DNA of 64,000 bases. Origin: CAVVEQ01 sp963804865 (GTDB lineage: Bacteria > Chloroflexota > Anaerolineae > Anaerolineales > Anaerolineaceae). Below the pieces are notes generated by a model that worked only from the letters and a program-made list of their open reading frames with translations, made no database searches and was not told the origin of the DNA. The DNA is taken from contig CAWDSH010000042.1 in NCBI GenBank assembly GCA_963804865.1, forward strand, positions 62,001 to 126,000, in the 5' to 3' direction. Made by a program: the position numbers and the translations under genes. Positions 36,183 to 45,682 of the stretch are shown here, piece by piece (position 1 is the stretch's first letter; the number at the start of each line of letters is the position of its first letter).

Positions 36183-37427
36183 ATGAAATCAAAACATTTG
36201 CCTGGAATCATCCTTGTATTAACTTCATTGGCTTGTACACTTCCAATTTCAATCACCTTAGGCTCCCCAGAGGCAACATCGGTGATTGAAACGCCCCAAT
36301 TAACGGCGGAAACACCCTTGGAATTACCGGAGATTGCTGTGACTGAAATGATCAATCAACCTCTGGATGATTTGCCGGCGCCGGTTGCCTTGTTGACAGA
36401 TCCCGGGGATCTCAAAAGTGTTAGTCTATATCGTATCGACGGTACATTCATCACCGAGCTTGTCCTTGGTCAGGATTTATGGCTTGACCTGGATACGACT
36501 GTTGTCGGTTCCGATCTTGCTCCCGAACCCTCCGACACAATGGTGATTTTTTATGAATTTGGACCATCGAATCTAAAAAAATATTCGGGACCGGGCAACA
36601 TCACCAGTCTTGCGAACATCCCCAACCTGTTGCGAATGATATCCGAGCCTTATCAAAATATATATGTCTACAGCACGATCAATATGCAGCAAAACGGTGT
36701 GCAAAACGATCTATATTGGACTGATAGCTATTCTTTCGATGCTCCCATCCACGAGATCTCTGAATTTGAAAGCCGCGGCAATGGCATTTTCCCGCTTGGT
36801 GTCCGGTCTGGTGAAGGAAATGTTGATATCTGGTACACCCATATGCCCTATGGAATTGGTGGCGATATTGTCTTTCCACCTTATAGTGGTTTGCATCATT
36901 TCCGGACGGGTGGGGACTACAATGATGTGATCCTTGGTGATGATGCGCGTCCTTCAGGATTATCGGCATCTAAACATTGGCTAGCCTATACCGCTCCTCT
37001 TTCAGAAGCGACCACGTTGTATATACAAAACCTTGAGAGTGACGAGAACCACCTGATAGCTTTAAGGGGCGATAGCAACCGGGGTGCCGGATACGTTGAA
37101 TTTTCTCCCGGAGATTTATATATTGCCTGGATGGAAGGCAGCGGCTGGATGATGTCCGAAACACCTGATTTTTATAGTACGGTCCGGGTGGCCAGAATTG
37201 ATGGCGAGATCCTGGTTGAAAAGAAGGCTTCCGAACTCGGCGCTGCTATTGGAAAGGAATCTAATTGGGCACGACCTGTTGCATGGTTGGATGATCAAAC
37301 ATTACTCGTTCAGGTTCATGGAATGGAATGGTCGGATACAGCGATCCTCAAATGGGATGTTACTTCGAACGCGATCCAATATTTCGTTACAGGCGCTTTT
37401 ATTGACTTTGTCTATCCTCCACAATAA
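36183..37427 (+). CDS. Hypothetical lipoprotein, possible beta-propeller
   Basis: I do not recognise a named family. The 414-residue protein starts with a lipoprotein signal (lipobox SLAC, Cys near 19), then a Thr/Pro/Glu-rich spacer. The long remainder is almost all beta-strand with turns such as LSASKHWLAYTAPLSEATTLYIQNLES, YVEFSPGDLYIAWMEG and PVAWLDDQTLLVQVHG. This is the rhythm of WD40/TolB-like propeller blades. It is coupled to the lipoprotein gene just upstream. The propeller assignment is an inference from the repeat rhythm. Confidence 0.6.
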   Translation: MKSKHLPGIILVLTSLACTLPISITLGSPEATSVIETPQLTAETPLELPEIAVTEMINQPLDDLPAPVALLTDPGDLKSVSLYRIDGTFITELVLGQDLWLDLDTTVVGSDLAPEPSDTMVIFYEFGPSNLKKYSGPGNITSLANIPNLLRMISEPYQNIYVYSTINMQQNGVQNDLYWTDSYSFDAPIHEISEFESRGNGIFPLGVRSGEGNVDIWYTHMPYGIGGDIVFPPYSGLHHFRTGGDYNDVILGDDARPSGLSASKHWLAYTAPLSEATTLYIQNLESDENHLIALRGDSNRGAGYVEFSPGDLYIAWMEGSGWMMSETPDFYSTVRVARIDGEILVEKKASELGAAIGKESNWARPVAWLDDQTLLVQVHGMEWSDTAILKWDVTSNAIQYFVTGAFIDFVYPPQ

Positions 37428-37536
37428 GAGAAGGAGACCGTCACTGGAAACTCTCGTGTTTGACAATGAAATTGCAATACAAGCGTAGCCGAAAATTAAT
37501 GTAATTTTAATCTTCCGATGTTAATATCCATCTTGT

Positions 37537-37571
37537 CAAACGCTTGGATGCCCCCCTCATCCAGGCGTTTG
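37537..37571 (+). terminator. Probable terminator or strong hairpin
   Basis: A 14-bp stem (37537-37550 with 37558-37571, one G-T pair) encloses seven bases, mostly C. The T tract that follows is short (CACTTTAA), so termination is likely but not certain. It separates the lipoprotein pair from pncC. Confidence 0.6.
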
Positions 37572-37642
37572 GCACTTTAATATCTCAAATTCAAATGGAA
37601 TATTCGCAGATTATAATAAAATTGAGATTGGGAGAATAGCCA

Positions 37643-38161
37643 TTGGAAAAACCACTTGAAGTGCTTGTTGGAGAAATGCTTCGCAGCAGGAATTTAAAAC
37701 TTGTCGTGGCTGAATCCTGCACGGGTGGATTGATCGGTCATCGATTGACCAATATCCCTGGATCATCGGATTATTACCTGGGCAGCATCACGGCATATGC
37801 TTATGAAGCCAAGCGCGCACTTTTGGGAGTACACGCGAAGACCCTGGAAAAATATGGCGCCGTAAGCCGGCAGACTGTACTGGAAATGGCGCTGGGCGTG
37901 CGTAAATCCCTGGCTGGCGAGTTTCCGCTTGAACAATTGGTAGGAATATCCGTAAGTGGCATTGCGGGACCCGGCGGCGCGACCCCCGATAAACCAGTGG
38001 GATTGATCTGGGTGGGCATGAGCTCAGCCGAGGGGGATCGGGCGTGGAAACTTCAATGGCATGGCACCAGAATCGAAAATAAGGAACTTACCGCCCAGGA
38101 AGCCCTTCAATTGCTCATTGAGTTCCTCGAGGGTAATCCTCGCCCGGAAACTTTACCCTGA
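37643..38161 (+). CDS. pncC: Nicotinamide-nucleotide amidohydrolase (CinA C-terminal domain)
   Basis: This cytosolic enzyme removes the amide from nicotinamide mononucleotide and so returns it to NAD synthesis. The protein corresponds to the stand-alone CinA C-terminal domain, 172 residues. Signature segments are AESCTGGLIGHRLTN (residues 19-33), GSSDYYLGSITAYAYEAK, and GISVSGIAGPGGATPDKPVG (near 100). The N-terminal molybdopterin-binding domain of full CinA is absent. The start is TTG 37643 behind GGGAGA. The glycosyltransferase gene begins six bases after its stop. Confidence 0.88.
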   Translation: MEKPLEVLVGEMLRSRNLKLVVAESCTGGLIGHRLTNIPGSSDYYLGSITAYAYEAKRALLGVHAKTLEKYGAVSRQTVLEMALGVRKSLAGEFPLEQLVGISVSGIAGPGGATPDKPVGLIWVGMSSAEGDRAWKLQWHGTRIENKELTAQEALQLLIEFLEGNPRPETLP

Positions 38162-38167
38162 CGGCAA

Positions 38168-39409
38168 ATGCAAACAAAAAAAAAGGTCTTGATCCTCACG
38201 CTCGACGCGGGTTTTGGGCACCGCAGCGCAGCCAATGCGGTTGCAGCAGCACTGCATGATAAATACCCGGATTGCTGTAATGTAAAGGTGGTGAATCCAC
38301 TCGATGAACAGGATTCTCCATTATTCAAACGGTTAAGCCAGGATGAATACGACCGTTTTGTCCGCATCCTACCGCCCGAGCTTTATAAACTGGGGTACGA
38401 AACTACTGACAACCTCATCCCGGCGTTGATCGCAGAGACATCGCTCGTAGTGATCCTTTACGATATCATGCGGGAAATGGTCAAGAAATACAAGCCAGAT
38501 GCCATCCTCACCACCAATCCGGTTTATCAGAGCCCAACACTCCAATACTTCGATTTAACCGGCATACGAATCCCGTTTTTTACTGCGGTCACGGATATGG
38601 TCACTGCCCATCGTTTATGGTTTAACCGCCATGTTGATGGCATCATGGTGCCCAATCAGCAAACTTATGACCTGGCAGTCTCATATAAATTTCCGCCGCG
38701 AAAAGTACATGTGACGGGGATCCCGGTCAATCCAAAGATAGGTAATGAGAAACGCAGCAAATCCAGTATTAGAAAAGTCCTGGGCTTGGATCAGGGACGT
38801 TTTACGATCCTTGCAGTGGGTTCAAAACGGGTGACCAATTTGATACCAGCGTTGAACGCGCTCAATCATTTTGGTGGAGCACTGCAATTGATCGTAGTTT
38901 CAGGCAAGGATGATGATCTTTTTACCGAGCTGCAAAGGACTGAATGGCACGTTCCAGTAAAAATCTACAATTTTGCCACGAATATGGCGGAATTGTTGAA
39001 CGCGTCCGATTGTGTCATGACCAAGGCGGGTGGTTTGATTGTTACCGAAACCATGGCTGCCGGGTTGCCTATGATCCTCATCGATGTTATCCAGGGGCAG
39101 GAGATTGGCAATGCGGATTATGTGATCTCCAGCGGTGCTGCTGACCTGGCTGTCGAACCGATTAATGTTCTCGAAGTGATGACACACTGGTTGGAAAATG
39201 GCAGGAAGCTCTATCAGGAACGCAAGATTTGCGCCCGTCGGATTGGGAAACCCGATTCAGCGTATCTCGTTGCCGAATTACTGATGCGCGCTGCTGAACG
39301 CGGCCCAGTGATCCGTAAAAATACGGCTGAGCGCATTCGCAGGGGAGTTGTGCGTGCACTCACAGATCCGGATTTGGGAGGATGGAAAAAAGATGGATCT
39401 GAAGGTTGA
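38168..39409 (+). CDS. Diacylglycerol glycosyltransferase-like protein (MGDG synthase/UgtP type, GT28)
   Basis: The 413-residue glycosyltransferase has the GT-B fold. The N-terminal domain begins ILTLDAGFGHRSAANAV, as in MGDG synthases and Bacillus UgtP, where it docks on the membrane and diacylglycerol. The C-terminal domain has the nucleotide-sugar site TKAGGLIVTETMAAGLPMI (near residue 281) with the usual Gly-Gly and Glu. It probably adds a hexose from a UDP-sugar to diacylglycerol to make a membrane glycolipid. It is coupled to pncC upstream and overlaps the phosphorylase-fold gene by 17 bases. Confidence 0.85.
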   Translation: MQTKKKVLILTLDAGFGHRSAANAVAAALHDKYPDCCNVKVVNPLDEQDSPLFKRLSQDEYDRFVRILPPELYKLGYETTDNLIPALIAETSLVVILYDIMREMVKKYKPDAILTTNPVYQSPTLQYFDLTGIRIPFFTAVTDMVTAHRLWFNRHVDGIMVPNQQTYDLAVSYKFPPRKVHVTGIPVNPKIGNEKRSKSSIRKVLGLDQGRFTILAVGSKRVTNLIPALNALNHFGGALQLIVVSGKDDDLFTELQRTEWHVPVKIYNFATNMAELLNASDCVMTKAGGLIVTETMAAGLPMILIDVIQGQEIGNADYVISSGAADLAVEPINVLEVMTHWLENGRKLYQERKICARRIGKPDSAYLVAELLMRAAERGPVIRKNTAERIRRGVVRALTDPDLGGWKKDGSEG

Positions 39410-40073
39410 TACTGTCATCCTGATTTCGGCAGATGCTGAGTGGGCGGTAATAAGAAAATTGTTTACCGATGAAAAAATCCAGCACACACCCTACGGTGCA
39501 TGGTTTTTATCAGAAATCGATGGGGTGAATTCGATTCTAATGCATGGGGGTTGGGGAAAAGTGGCCGCGGCAGGATCAGCGCAATATGCCATTGACCGCT
39601 GGCATCCAGAGCTATTGGTAAATTTGGGAACCTGTGGCGGATTCTCAGGACGCATAAAAAGGGGACAACTCATCCTTGCGGAGCGCACAATCATATACGA
39701 CATTATCGAGCAAATGGGTGATGGTGAACAAGCCATTCAGGATCGCTCGGTTGAATTGGATCTCTCTTGGCTTAAACCTCACTTACCTAAAAACTTATTG
39801 ATGACAACTCTGATATCTGCCGACCGGGATATCCAGCCTGCTGATTTATCCAGGTTGATCGAAAAATATGGAGCTGTGGCAGCTGATTGGGAATCGGGTG
39901 CCATTGCCTGGGTTGCTCACCGTAATAAAACCAAATGTCTGATCCTGCGAGGGGTTACTGATCTCGTCGGTGAAAATGGGGGCGAGGTATATGGGGATTA
40001 TCAAACGTTTGTTGAAAAGACGAATGACGTGATGCGCGAATTAATTGACATGCTGGGCTGGTGGGAAGGGTAA
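39393..40073 (+). CDS. Nucleoside phosphorylase/MTA-SAH nucleosidase superfamily protein
   Basis: This 226-residue cytosolic protein belongs to the PNP/UDP phosphorylase superfamily, of which MTA/SAH nucleosidase is the closest pattern. Marks are ILISADAEWAVIRKLF at the start, the glycine loop GWGKVAAAGSAQYAI, LVNLGTCGGFSGRIKRGQ (near residue 73), and the substrate loop AADWESGAIAWVAH (near 160). The latter corresponds to the ME(S/G)A loop of family members but with Trp-Glu-Ser. ATG 39393 has GGGAGG upstream and overlaps the glycosyltransferase gene. The exact substrate is not clear. Confidence 0.8.
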   Translation: MDLKVDTVILISADAEWAVIRKLFTDEKIQHTPYGAWFLSEIDGVNSILMHGGWGKVAAAGSAQYAIDRWHPELLVNLGTCGGFSGRIKRGQLILAERTIIYDIIEQMGDGEQAIQDRSVELDLSWLKPHLPKNLLMTTLISADRDIQPADLSRLIEKYGAVAADWESGAIAWVAHRNKTKCLILRGVTDLVGENGGEVYGDYQTFVEKTNDVMRELIDMLGWWEG

Positions 40074-40126
40074 TAATTTAAGCAAGCCCCTTCTCATATT
40101 CTCCATTATTTGCCTGTTGAAAATAA

Positions 40127-40154
40127 AAAAAGACGAGGAATTCCTCGTCTTTTT
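40127..40154. terminator. Bidirectional terminator between convergent genes
   Basis: A perfect palindrome centred at 40140/40141 (AAAGACGAGGAA with TTCCTCGTCTTT) has A tracts on the left and T tracts on the right. It can stop both the + strand nucleosidase transcript and the minus-strand liv operon. Confidence 0.85.
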
Positions 40155-40170
40155 ATAATGCTTTTGGATA

Positions 40171-40878
40171 TCAGACGCCCAGATATGCAGCTTTGACTTT
40201 TGGATTCTCAGCGATCTCCTTGGCGGTACCGGATAGAACAATATTCCCGGTCTCAAGAACATATGAGCGATGGGCAACCGAAAGCGCAATCTGTGCATTT
40301 TGCTCGACCAGGAGGATACTGGTTCCCTGGGCATTGATTTCCTTGATGATACTGAAGATCTCCTGCACCAGGATGGGGCTTAGTCCCATGGAAGGTTCAT
40401 CAAGAAGCAACAGAGTAGGTTTACTCATCATTCCCCGACCTGTTGCGAGCATTTGTTGCTCACCACCGGAAAGCGTACCGCCGAGTTGACTGATACGCTC
40501 TTTCAAACGTGGAAAGCTCTTGAAGACTCGTTCCATCCGGTTCGCAACTTCTGCCTTATCCTTTTCAATGTAGGCACCCATTTCCAGGTTTTCTTTTACG
40601 GTTAACGGAGCGAATATCTTCCGTCCTTCCGGGACGTGACTGATCCCTTTGCGAACAATAGCCTCAGCGGGTATCAAAGTTATATCTTCCCCTTTAAACG
40701 TGATCTTCCCGCTCCTTGGGCGGATGATACCTGAGATGGTGCGCAGGGTTGTAGACTTACCGGCTCCATTGGCACCAATCAGGGTAACTATTTCTCCTTC
40801 TTCAATATTGAAGGATATGCCTTGCAGCGCGTGGATTGCTCCATAATATACATTGAGGTTTTCAACTTCAAGCAACAT
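40171..40878 (-). CDS. livF: Branched-chain amino-acid ABC transporter ATPase LivF
   Basis: This is the second ATPase of the Liv-type importer. The 235-residue protein has Walker A GANGAGKSTT, Q-loop in GISHVPEGRKIF, signature LSGGEQQML and Walker B LLLLDEPSMGLSP. The Glu-Gly pattern and the QNA segment after Walker B are typical of LivF. ATG 40878 gives the normal N-terminus MLLEVENLNVYYG; the longer frame to 40965 overlaps LivG. It is the last gene of the operon, one base from livG's stop, and is followed by a bidirectional terminator. Confidence 0.93.
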   Translation of the reverse strand: MLLEVENLNVYYGAIHALQGISFNIEEGEIVTLIGANGAGKSTTLRTISGIIRPRSGKITFKGEDITLIPAEAIVRKGISHVPEGRKIFAPLTVKENLEMGAYIEKDKAEVANRMERVFKSFPRLKERISQLGGTLSGGEQQMLATGRGMMSKPTLLLLDEPSMGLSPILVQEIFSIIKEINAQGTSILLVEQNAQIALSVAHRSYVLETGNIVLSGTAKEIAENPKVKAAYLGV

Positions 40879-40879
40879 G

Positions 40880-41668
40880 TCAGGCTCCCTTTCCGAGATA
40901 GGCTTCAATGACCTTGGGATTATTCTGGATCTCTTTGGGGTTGCCGCGCGCAATAATTTCGCCAAAATCCAACACGGTTATCCGTTCGCAAATTCCCATC
41001 ACCAGGCGCATCTGGTGTTCGATAAGGAGGATGGTCAATTTAAATTTGTCACGTATGAAATGGATCAAGCTCATCAACTGTTTGATCTCGTTGGGATTCA
41101 TGCCTGCAGCTGGTTCATCCAGCAGCAGTAGTCGAGGTTGACACGCCAGCGCACGGGCGATTTCTACGCGACGCTGCTCTCCATAAGGGAGGTTCTTGGA
41201 GATCTCGTTCTGTACTTGGGAGAGACCCATTATTTCCAAAAGATCCTGTGCCTGTTCGACAATCTCAGCTTCCTTCTTTTCGAATTTTTTTGAAGAAAGA
41301 ATGCTATCAGCCATGCTGTAACCGCAATTGGCGTGGAAAGCGATGCGCACATTATCAAGTACGGAGAGATTGTTGAACAGCCGGATATTCTGGAAAGTGC
41401 GCCCAATACCGGTGCGGGTAACCTCATGCGGCTCGAATCCAACCAGGTTGATGCCATAAAACTTGATACTGCCATTGGTGGGCAGGTAGATCCCGGTGAT
41501 CTGGTTGAAAATGGTCGTTTTTCCGGCCCCATTGGGTCCAATTAACCCAACGAGTTCACCTTCATTGATCTTTACTGAGAAATCATTGACGGCTCGAAGA
41601 CCGCCAAAGTATTTGGTTAACCCATCAATTTCAAGCACAGGAAGGCTGTTATTCTTGATCGCGTTCAT
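40880..41668 (-). CDS. livG: Branched-chain amino-acid ABC transporter ATPase LivG
   Basis: This is the first ATPase of the Liv-type importer, 262 residues. Motifs are Walker A GPNGAGKTTIFN, the LivG-type segment GIGRTFQNIRLF with the Q-loop, signature LPYGEQRRVEIARA, Walker B LLLLDEPAAGMNP and switch LIEHQM. The start ATG 41668 overlaps the stop of livM by four bases (ATGA). An ATG further upstream at 41734 lies inside livM and is not needed. It works with LivF on the inner face of the LivHM channel. Confidence 0.93.
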   Translation of the reverse strand: MNAIKNNSLPVLEIDGLTKYFGGLRAVNDFSVKINEGELVGLIGPNGAGKTTIFNQITGIYLPTNGSIKFYGINLVGFEPHEVTRTGIGRTFQNIRLFNNLSVLDNVRIAFHANCGYSMADSILSSKKFEKKEAEIVEQAQDLLEIMGLSQVQNEISKNLPYGEQRRVEIARALACQPRLLLLDEPAAGMNPNEIKQLMSLIHFIRDKFKLTILLIEHQMRLVMGICERITVLDFGEIIARGNPKEIQNNPKVIEAYLGKGA

Positions 41669-43050
41669 GATGCCTTCTCGCTTTCTTTTTTGGATTTGCG
41701 CAGCGGTATTTTTGGTAATTTTAGGAAACCCCATTCCATATTGCCCATTAGACCCTGCGGTCTCACAAGCATTAAAAGAAGCAGAACGATAGGATAAAGT
41801 ACATACCGCCAGCTGGGTGCTTCCGTGCTGATTTGGCCTAACAAGACCCGGAGAATACCTTCAAGAAAGAAAATCCAACCAAAGGATGCCACCACAGCAC
41901 CAGTCATGCTGCCCAATCCACCAAAGACAACGATGATCAATGGATTGAAACCAGCCAGGAAGGTGAAGGCAGCCGGGCTAAGGAACCCCATGTAATGGGC
42001 ATAGATGCCGCCACCAAGACCGGCGAAAAGGGATCCGATCACAAATGAGAGCAGCTTCGTTTCAGCTGCGTCGATACCCATGGAACGGGCAGCGGTTTCA
42101 TCTTCGCGAATTGAAATGATTGATCGTCCATGCGATGACCGGATAATGTTACGCATGATGATGATCACCATTATCAAAAAGAGGAATGCCCAGAACCAGT
42201 TGGTCAATAAAGGTACCCCGATCATACCGCGCCCTCCTTTCATCTCCGGGAAGGGGAGGATGGTATCGGTATTGACCATGAGGGTGTAAACAACGATCGA
42301 GAATCCGAGGGTCGCGATACCGAAATAATCCGACCCCAGGGAAAACACGGGTAGTCCGAAAAGAAAACTGACAATCGCCGAAAAGATACCGGCGAAAATC
42401 ACTGCCAGGAAGAAAACAACCTGGAGAGGAAATCCCTGCGCCAGGGGTCCCGGCTGAAGATTGGTGCCAAGGTAAGGATTGATCGAAGGTGCGATTAATC
42501 GTCCTGCCATGACTGCAATAAAGGCAGCAATGATGGTGCCTACCAGGTAGATGGTGAACGAGGAAAGCACCGGCATGCGGCGTAAATTGGACAAAAGTCT
42601 ACGGATAAGTAGGATGGCAACGCCAGCCAGGATGACCCCGAATCCCAGGACGATCAAACCTTTCGCGTCACCATTGGTCCAACGGTAGGTGACATCAGCA
42701 GCTGCGTAGGCGCCAATTCCGAAAAATCCCCATTGACCGAGTGAGAACTGACCATTAAAACCATAAATGAGATTTAAACCCAATGCCACCATGGTCATGG
42801 TGCACGCCTGGTAGAGCAAGCCAATATCGAAATTATTCAATAATTGGAATGATCCAAATCTCGTCATGGCAAGCTGGATGATCCCAAAGGCAACCACGAT
42901 GCCAAGAATGTTGACCACACGACTGAGATTAACTTCTTTCGCTCCAATTTTGATCTTTTTTACCTTCACGCCCATGACCCAGAACAGGCCAAAGAGGTAA
43001 GCGATGACGACGATGAGTTTTACAAATGAGAGAAGGATTGATATATCCAT
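41665..43050 (-). CDS. livM: Branched-chain amino-acid ABC transporter permease LivM
   Basis: This inner-membrane permease subunit has 461 residues, longer than many LivM proteins because of an N-terminal pair of helices and a basic loop (VKVKKIKIGAKEVN). Family marks are LNLIYGFNGQFSLGQWGFFGIGAYAA (near residue 120) and IREDETAARSMGIDAAETKLLSFVIGSLFAGLGG (near 315), the ATPase-contacting loop. I start it at ATG 43050; the frame is open to 43119 but this would overlap livH. The gap to livH is seven bases, and its end overlaps livG. Confidence 0.92.
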   Translation of the reverse strand: MDISILLSFVKLIVVIAYLFGLFWVMGVKVKKIKIGAKEVNLSRVVNILGIVVAFGIIQLAMTRFGSFQLLNNFDIGLLYQACTMTMVALGLNLIYGFNGQFSLGQWGFFGIGAYAAADVTYRWTNGDAKGLIVLGFGVILAGVAILLIRRLLSNLRRMPVLSSFTIYLVGTIIAAFIAVMAGRLIAPSINPYLGTNLQPGPLAQGFPLQVVFFLAVIFAGIFSAIVSFLFGLPVFSLGSDYFGIATLGFSIVVYTLMVNTDTILPFPEMKGGRGMIGVPLLTNWFWAFLFLIMVIIIMRNIIRSSHGRSIISIREDETAARSMGIDAAETKLLSFVIGSLFAGLGGGIYAHYMGFLSPAAFTFLAGFNPLIIVVFGGLGSMTGAVVASFGWIFFLEGILRVLLGQISTEAPSWRYVLYPIVLLLLMLVRPQGLMGNMEWGFLKLPKIPLRKSKKESEKAS

Positions 43051-43057
43051 GGCTGCT

Positions 43058-44182
43058 TTATGCCTTTTCTCTTTCAGGTTCACCAAAGATGCCTGTGGGT
43101 CGTACCAATAAAACAACAATCAAAATGCTGAATGCTATTGCGTCCCGCATGGGTGTAGATATATAGGCGGCTGCCATTTGTTCTGCTTCTCCCATGATCA
43201 ACGCCCCCACAAAAGCTCCAGGGATGCTGCCGATCCCACCAAGCACAGCAGCAACAAATGCCTTCAAACCGGGATAAACACCCATCAATGTTTTAATGGA
43301 TGGATAAGCAATCGCGTATAAAACGCCTCCCAGCGCAGCAAATGCAGCACCGACCGCGAATGTAAATGTAATGACCTTATCCACCTCAATTCCCATCAAG
43401 CGCGCTGTGGGTTTATCGAAAGACGTGGCGCGCATCGCGATGCCAATTTTTGTCTTTTTAACCAGGAACTGCAGAAATACAAGAACGAATAAAGTTGCCA
43501 GGACGATGATGATAAAAATATTGGAAAAAGTGACACTTCCATCAGGTGGGCTTTCACCAGGTTGAAGCATATGAATCCCGTTTGCGATATACCATGTCAC
43601 AACAGTGAAGGGTCTTTCGTATGGGATGAAACGGGCTGAAAATACAAAATTTAGCAGCCCGAAATATTCAAGGAAGAAGGAAACCCCAATGGCAGTGATC
43701 AGGGCGGCAATGCGGGGGGCATCACGCAGGGGTTTATAAGCCACCTTTTCAATCGTTATGGCCACCAGGATACAGACCACCATACTTAGCAGGATGGTTG
43801 TACCGGTGCCAATCACTGTGGCAAGAAATGCATCCATACCAGGGAAAAATTTAAGCGGCCATTGATGGAGTCGAAAACGCTCGATGGCGAAGAAGCTGAC
43901 GAATGCGCCTATCATGAAAACATCGCCATGTGCGAAATTGATCAGCTTGACGATGCCGTAAACCATGGTATAGCCGAGGGCAATCAGGGCGTAAACAAAT
44001 CCCAACTGCAAACCATCGATCACATTCGTGAGAAAAAATATGGGTTTTTGGAGCAGGTTACTTACCAAAATGTAAATAATTAGAATAGCTAATAGGCTAA
44101 GAAATGATTTGCCTATCCATGCAAGAAAAGATTTAGGAGAAACAATGATCGGTGGCTTTTTAATGCTGGTTTGAGTCTGCAC
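43058..44182 (-). CDS. livH: Branched-chain amino-acid ABC transporter permease LivH
   Basis: This inner-membrane permease subunit of 374 residues pairs with LivM. Marks are LQLGFVYALIALGYTMVYGIVKLINFAHGDVFM (near residue 58) and AMRATSFDKPTARLMGIEVDKVITFTFAVGAAFAALGG (near 250). The N-terminus carries an extra hydrophobic helix after a basic tail (about residues 20-47). It follows the binding-protein gene after 78 bases that contain a GC-rich hairpin, which would lower expression of the channel relative to the binding protein. Confidence 0.92.
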   Translation of the reverse strand: MQTQTSIKKPPIIVSPKSFLAWIGKSFLSLLAILIIYILVSNLLQKPIFFLTNVIDGLQLGFVYALIALGYTMVYGIVKLINFAHGDVFMIGAFVSFFAIERFRLHQWPLKFFPGMDAFLATVIGTGTTILLSMVVCILVAITIEKVAYKPLRDAPRIAALITAIGVSFFLEYFGLLNFVFSARFIPYERPFTVVTWYIANGIHMLQPGESPPDGSVTFSNIFIIIVLATLFVLVFLQFLVKKTKIGIAMRATSFDKPTARLMGIEVDKVITFTFAVGAAFAALGGVLYAIAYPSIKTLMGVYPGLKAFVAAVLGGIGSIPGAFVGALIMGEAEQMAAAYISTPMRDAIAFSILIVVLLVRPTGIFGEPEREKA

Positions 44183-44207
44183 TGGAAATGACCTCCCCGT
44201 ACTGATT

Positions 44208-44245
44208 AAAAAAAATGATAAGGGGCAGCCGAAAGCGGCCGCCCC
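44208..44245 (-). terminator. Hairpin/attenuator between the binding-protein gene and livH
   Basis: On the minus strand GGGGCGGCCG and CGGCTGCCCC (44245-44222) form a stem with one G-T pair. It is followed, after a few bases, by eight Ts (44215-44208). It lies inside the operon, so it probably gives partial termination or 3'-end protection of the binding-protein transcript. Confidence 0.65.
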
Positions 44246-44260
44246 TTTTCCTCGTAATTT

Positions 44261-45391
44261 TTATGGATTAACTAGCGCTTCGAACTTCACACCGTCGGCT
44301 GTAACTTTCAAAATGGTGGCCGATTTGATCGGGTTATGCTGTGGGTCAAAGGTGATCAGTCCTGATACGGCATTGAACTCAATGCTGTTCAGCGCTGCGA
44401 CGACCTTCGCGGTATCATCCGCACCCGCTTTTTCGATTGCAGCAAAGAGCAGGTTGGTCGCGTCGTAAGCAAGGGCTGCCAGAGCATCCGGCGTTTTACC
44501 ATACTTTTCCTCAAAATCTGCTCGGAAGGTCTGCACCTCTGCGCGGGGATCTTCCGGGGAATAGTGGTTGGTGAAGAAACCACCGGCTGCAGAAGCCAGA
44601 TTCAAATCTGCTGAATCCCAACCATCACCGCCCATGAACGGGACATTGATGCCCTTGTCCTTGGCCTGTTGCGTGACCAGGTTGATAATGTTGTAATAGT
44701 CAGGCAGGTAGACGACATCAGGATCGGCTTCGGCAACCTGAGCCAGGATGGCTGAGAAATCGGTATCGTTGGCAGTATAGGAGGCTTCGCCAACGATTTC
44801 ACCACCCAGTTCCTTGAAGGATGCTGTGAAGAATTCAGCCAGACCCTTTACATAGTCATTGGCCTGATCGGACATGACGAAGGCTTTCTTTGCGCCAAGG
44901 TTTTCAACGGCGAATTTTGCGCCAACCTGACCCTGGAATGGGTCAATGAAGCAAGCGCGGTAAATGAATTCTTTGGTTACGCCATTGGCATCCACGGTCA
45001 CATTCGGATTTGTTGAGGTGGGGCTGATTTGAACAACTTTTGCCGCGTTGGCAAGTTCCGAAATCGGAATGGATGCTGAAGAGCAGACTTCGCCGATGAT
45101 ATAGTGAACCTGGTCCTGGTTGATAACTTTATTGCCTGCATTTCGCGCAGGATCAGGCGAGCATTGACTGTCTTCCACAATGGGGGTAATGGTCATGCCC
45201 AGAACGCCACCCTTGGCATTCCATTCTTCGATTGCCATCAGGGCGCCGTCACGGGTCATTTCACCAAAGGTTGGTACAGCACCGGATAATGGTGCGAGCA
45301 CTGCGACTTTCAATTCGCTGGCTTTACCACCACCGCATGCGGTAAGCAGCACGATGCCAACAAGTAAAATACTTAATACTTTCATCTTCAT
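44261..45391 (-). CDS. livJ: Branched-chain amino-acid-binding lipoprotein (LivJ/LivK-like)
   Basis: This solute-binding lipoprotein of 376 residues feeds the LivHMGF importer. The lipobox is LTAC (Cys about residue 19). The mature protein has the periplasmic-binding-protein type I fold: KVAVLAPLSGAVPTFGEMTRDGALMAIEEWNAKGGVLG, GEVCSSASIPISELANAAKVVQISPTSTNP and VMSDQANDYVKGLAEFF. GGAGGAG precedes the ATG. It is first in the operon, with its own strong promoter and a leader of about 136 bases. The exact ligand (leucine-type amino acid, urea or another) cannot be read from the sequence. Confidence 0.9.
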   Translation of the reverse strand: MKMKVLSILLVGIVLLTACGGGKASELKVAVLAPLSGAVPTFGEMTRDGALMAIEEWNAKGGVLGMTITPIVEDSQCSPDPARNAGNKVINQDQVHYIIGEVCSSASIPISELANAAKVVQISPTSTNPNVTVDANGVTKEFIYRACFIDPFQGQVGAKFAVENLGAKKAFVMSDQANDYVKGLAEFFTASFKELGGEIVGEASYTANDTDFSAILAQVAEADPDVVYLPDYYNIINLVTQQAKDKGINVPFMGGDGWDSADLNLASAAGGFFTNHYSPEDPRAEVQTFRADFEEKYGKTPDALAALAYDATNLLFAAIEKAGADDTAKVVAALNSIEFNAVSGLITFDPQHNPIKSATILKVTADGVKFEALVNP

Positions 45392-45533
45392 GATTTCATT
45401 CTCCTCCGAACGATTTTTTCAATATGGCTATCTGGTCGAGTGACCAAATATTTCCCTGTAAGCACAGGGTGGGGTATAACATTGTAATGTATTGTGAATA
45501 GTCACCTCCCGCTACTATTAAGTTTAATTAAAT

Positions 45534-45562
45534 ACTATATAGACCTGACGCTGATTTGTCAA
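45534..45562 (-). promoter_or_regulatory. Sigma-70-type promoter of the liv operon
   Basis: On the minus strand TTGACA (45562-45557) and TATAGT (45539-45534) are exactly 17 bases apart. Transcription should begin near 45527. Confidence 0.7.
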
Positions 45563-45654
45563 GTAGGAATATTCATTACTTATTTTCAGGATGATGTTCT
45601 TAAATTTTAAAATCACTATTAAACAAGTGGCAAAATGTATTATTAAGATTAAGC

Positions 45655-45682
45655 TTGACAGAAAAAAGAATGTGGATAAAAT
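45655..45682 (+). promoter_or_regulatory. Sigma-70-type promoter of the small membrane-protein gene
   Basis: TTGACA (45655-45660) and TAAAAT (45677-45682) are 16 bases apart, placing a start near 45689, about 50 bases before ATG 45740. Confidence 0.65.
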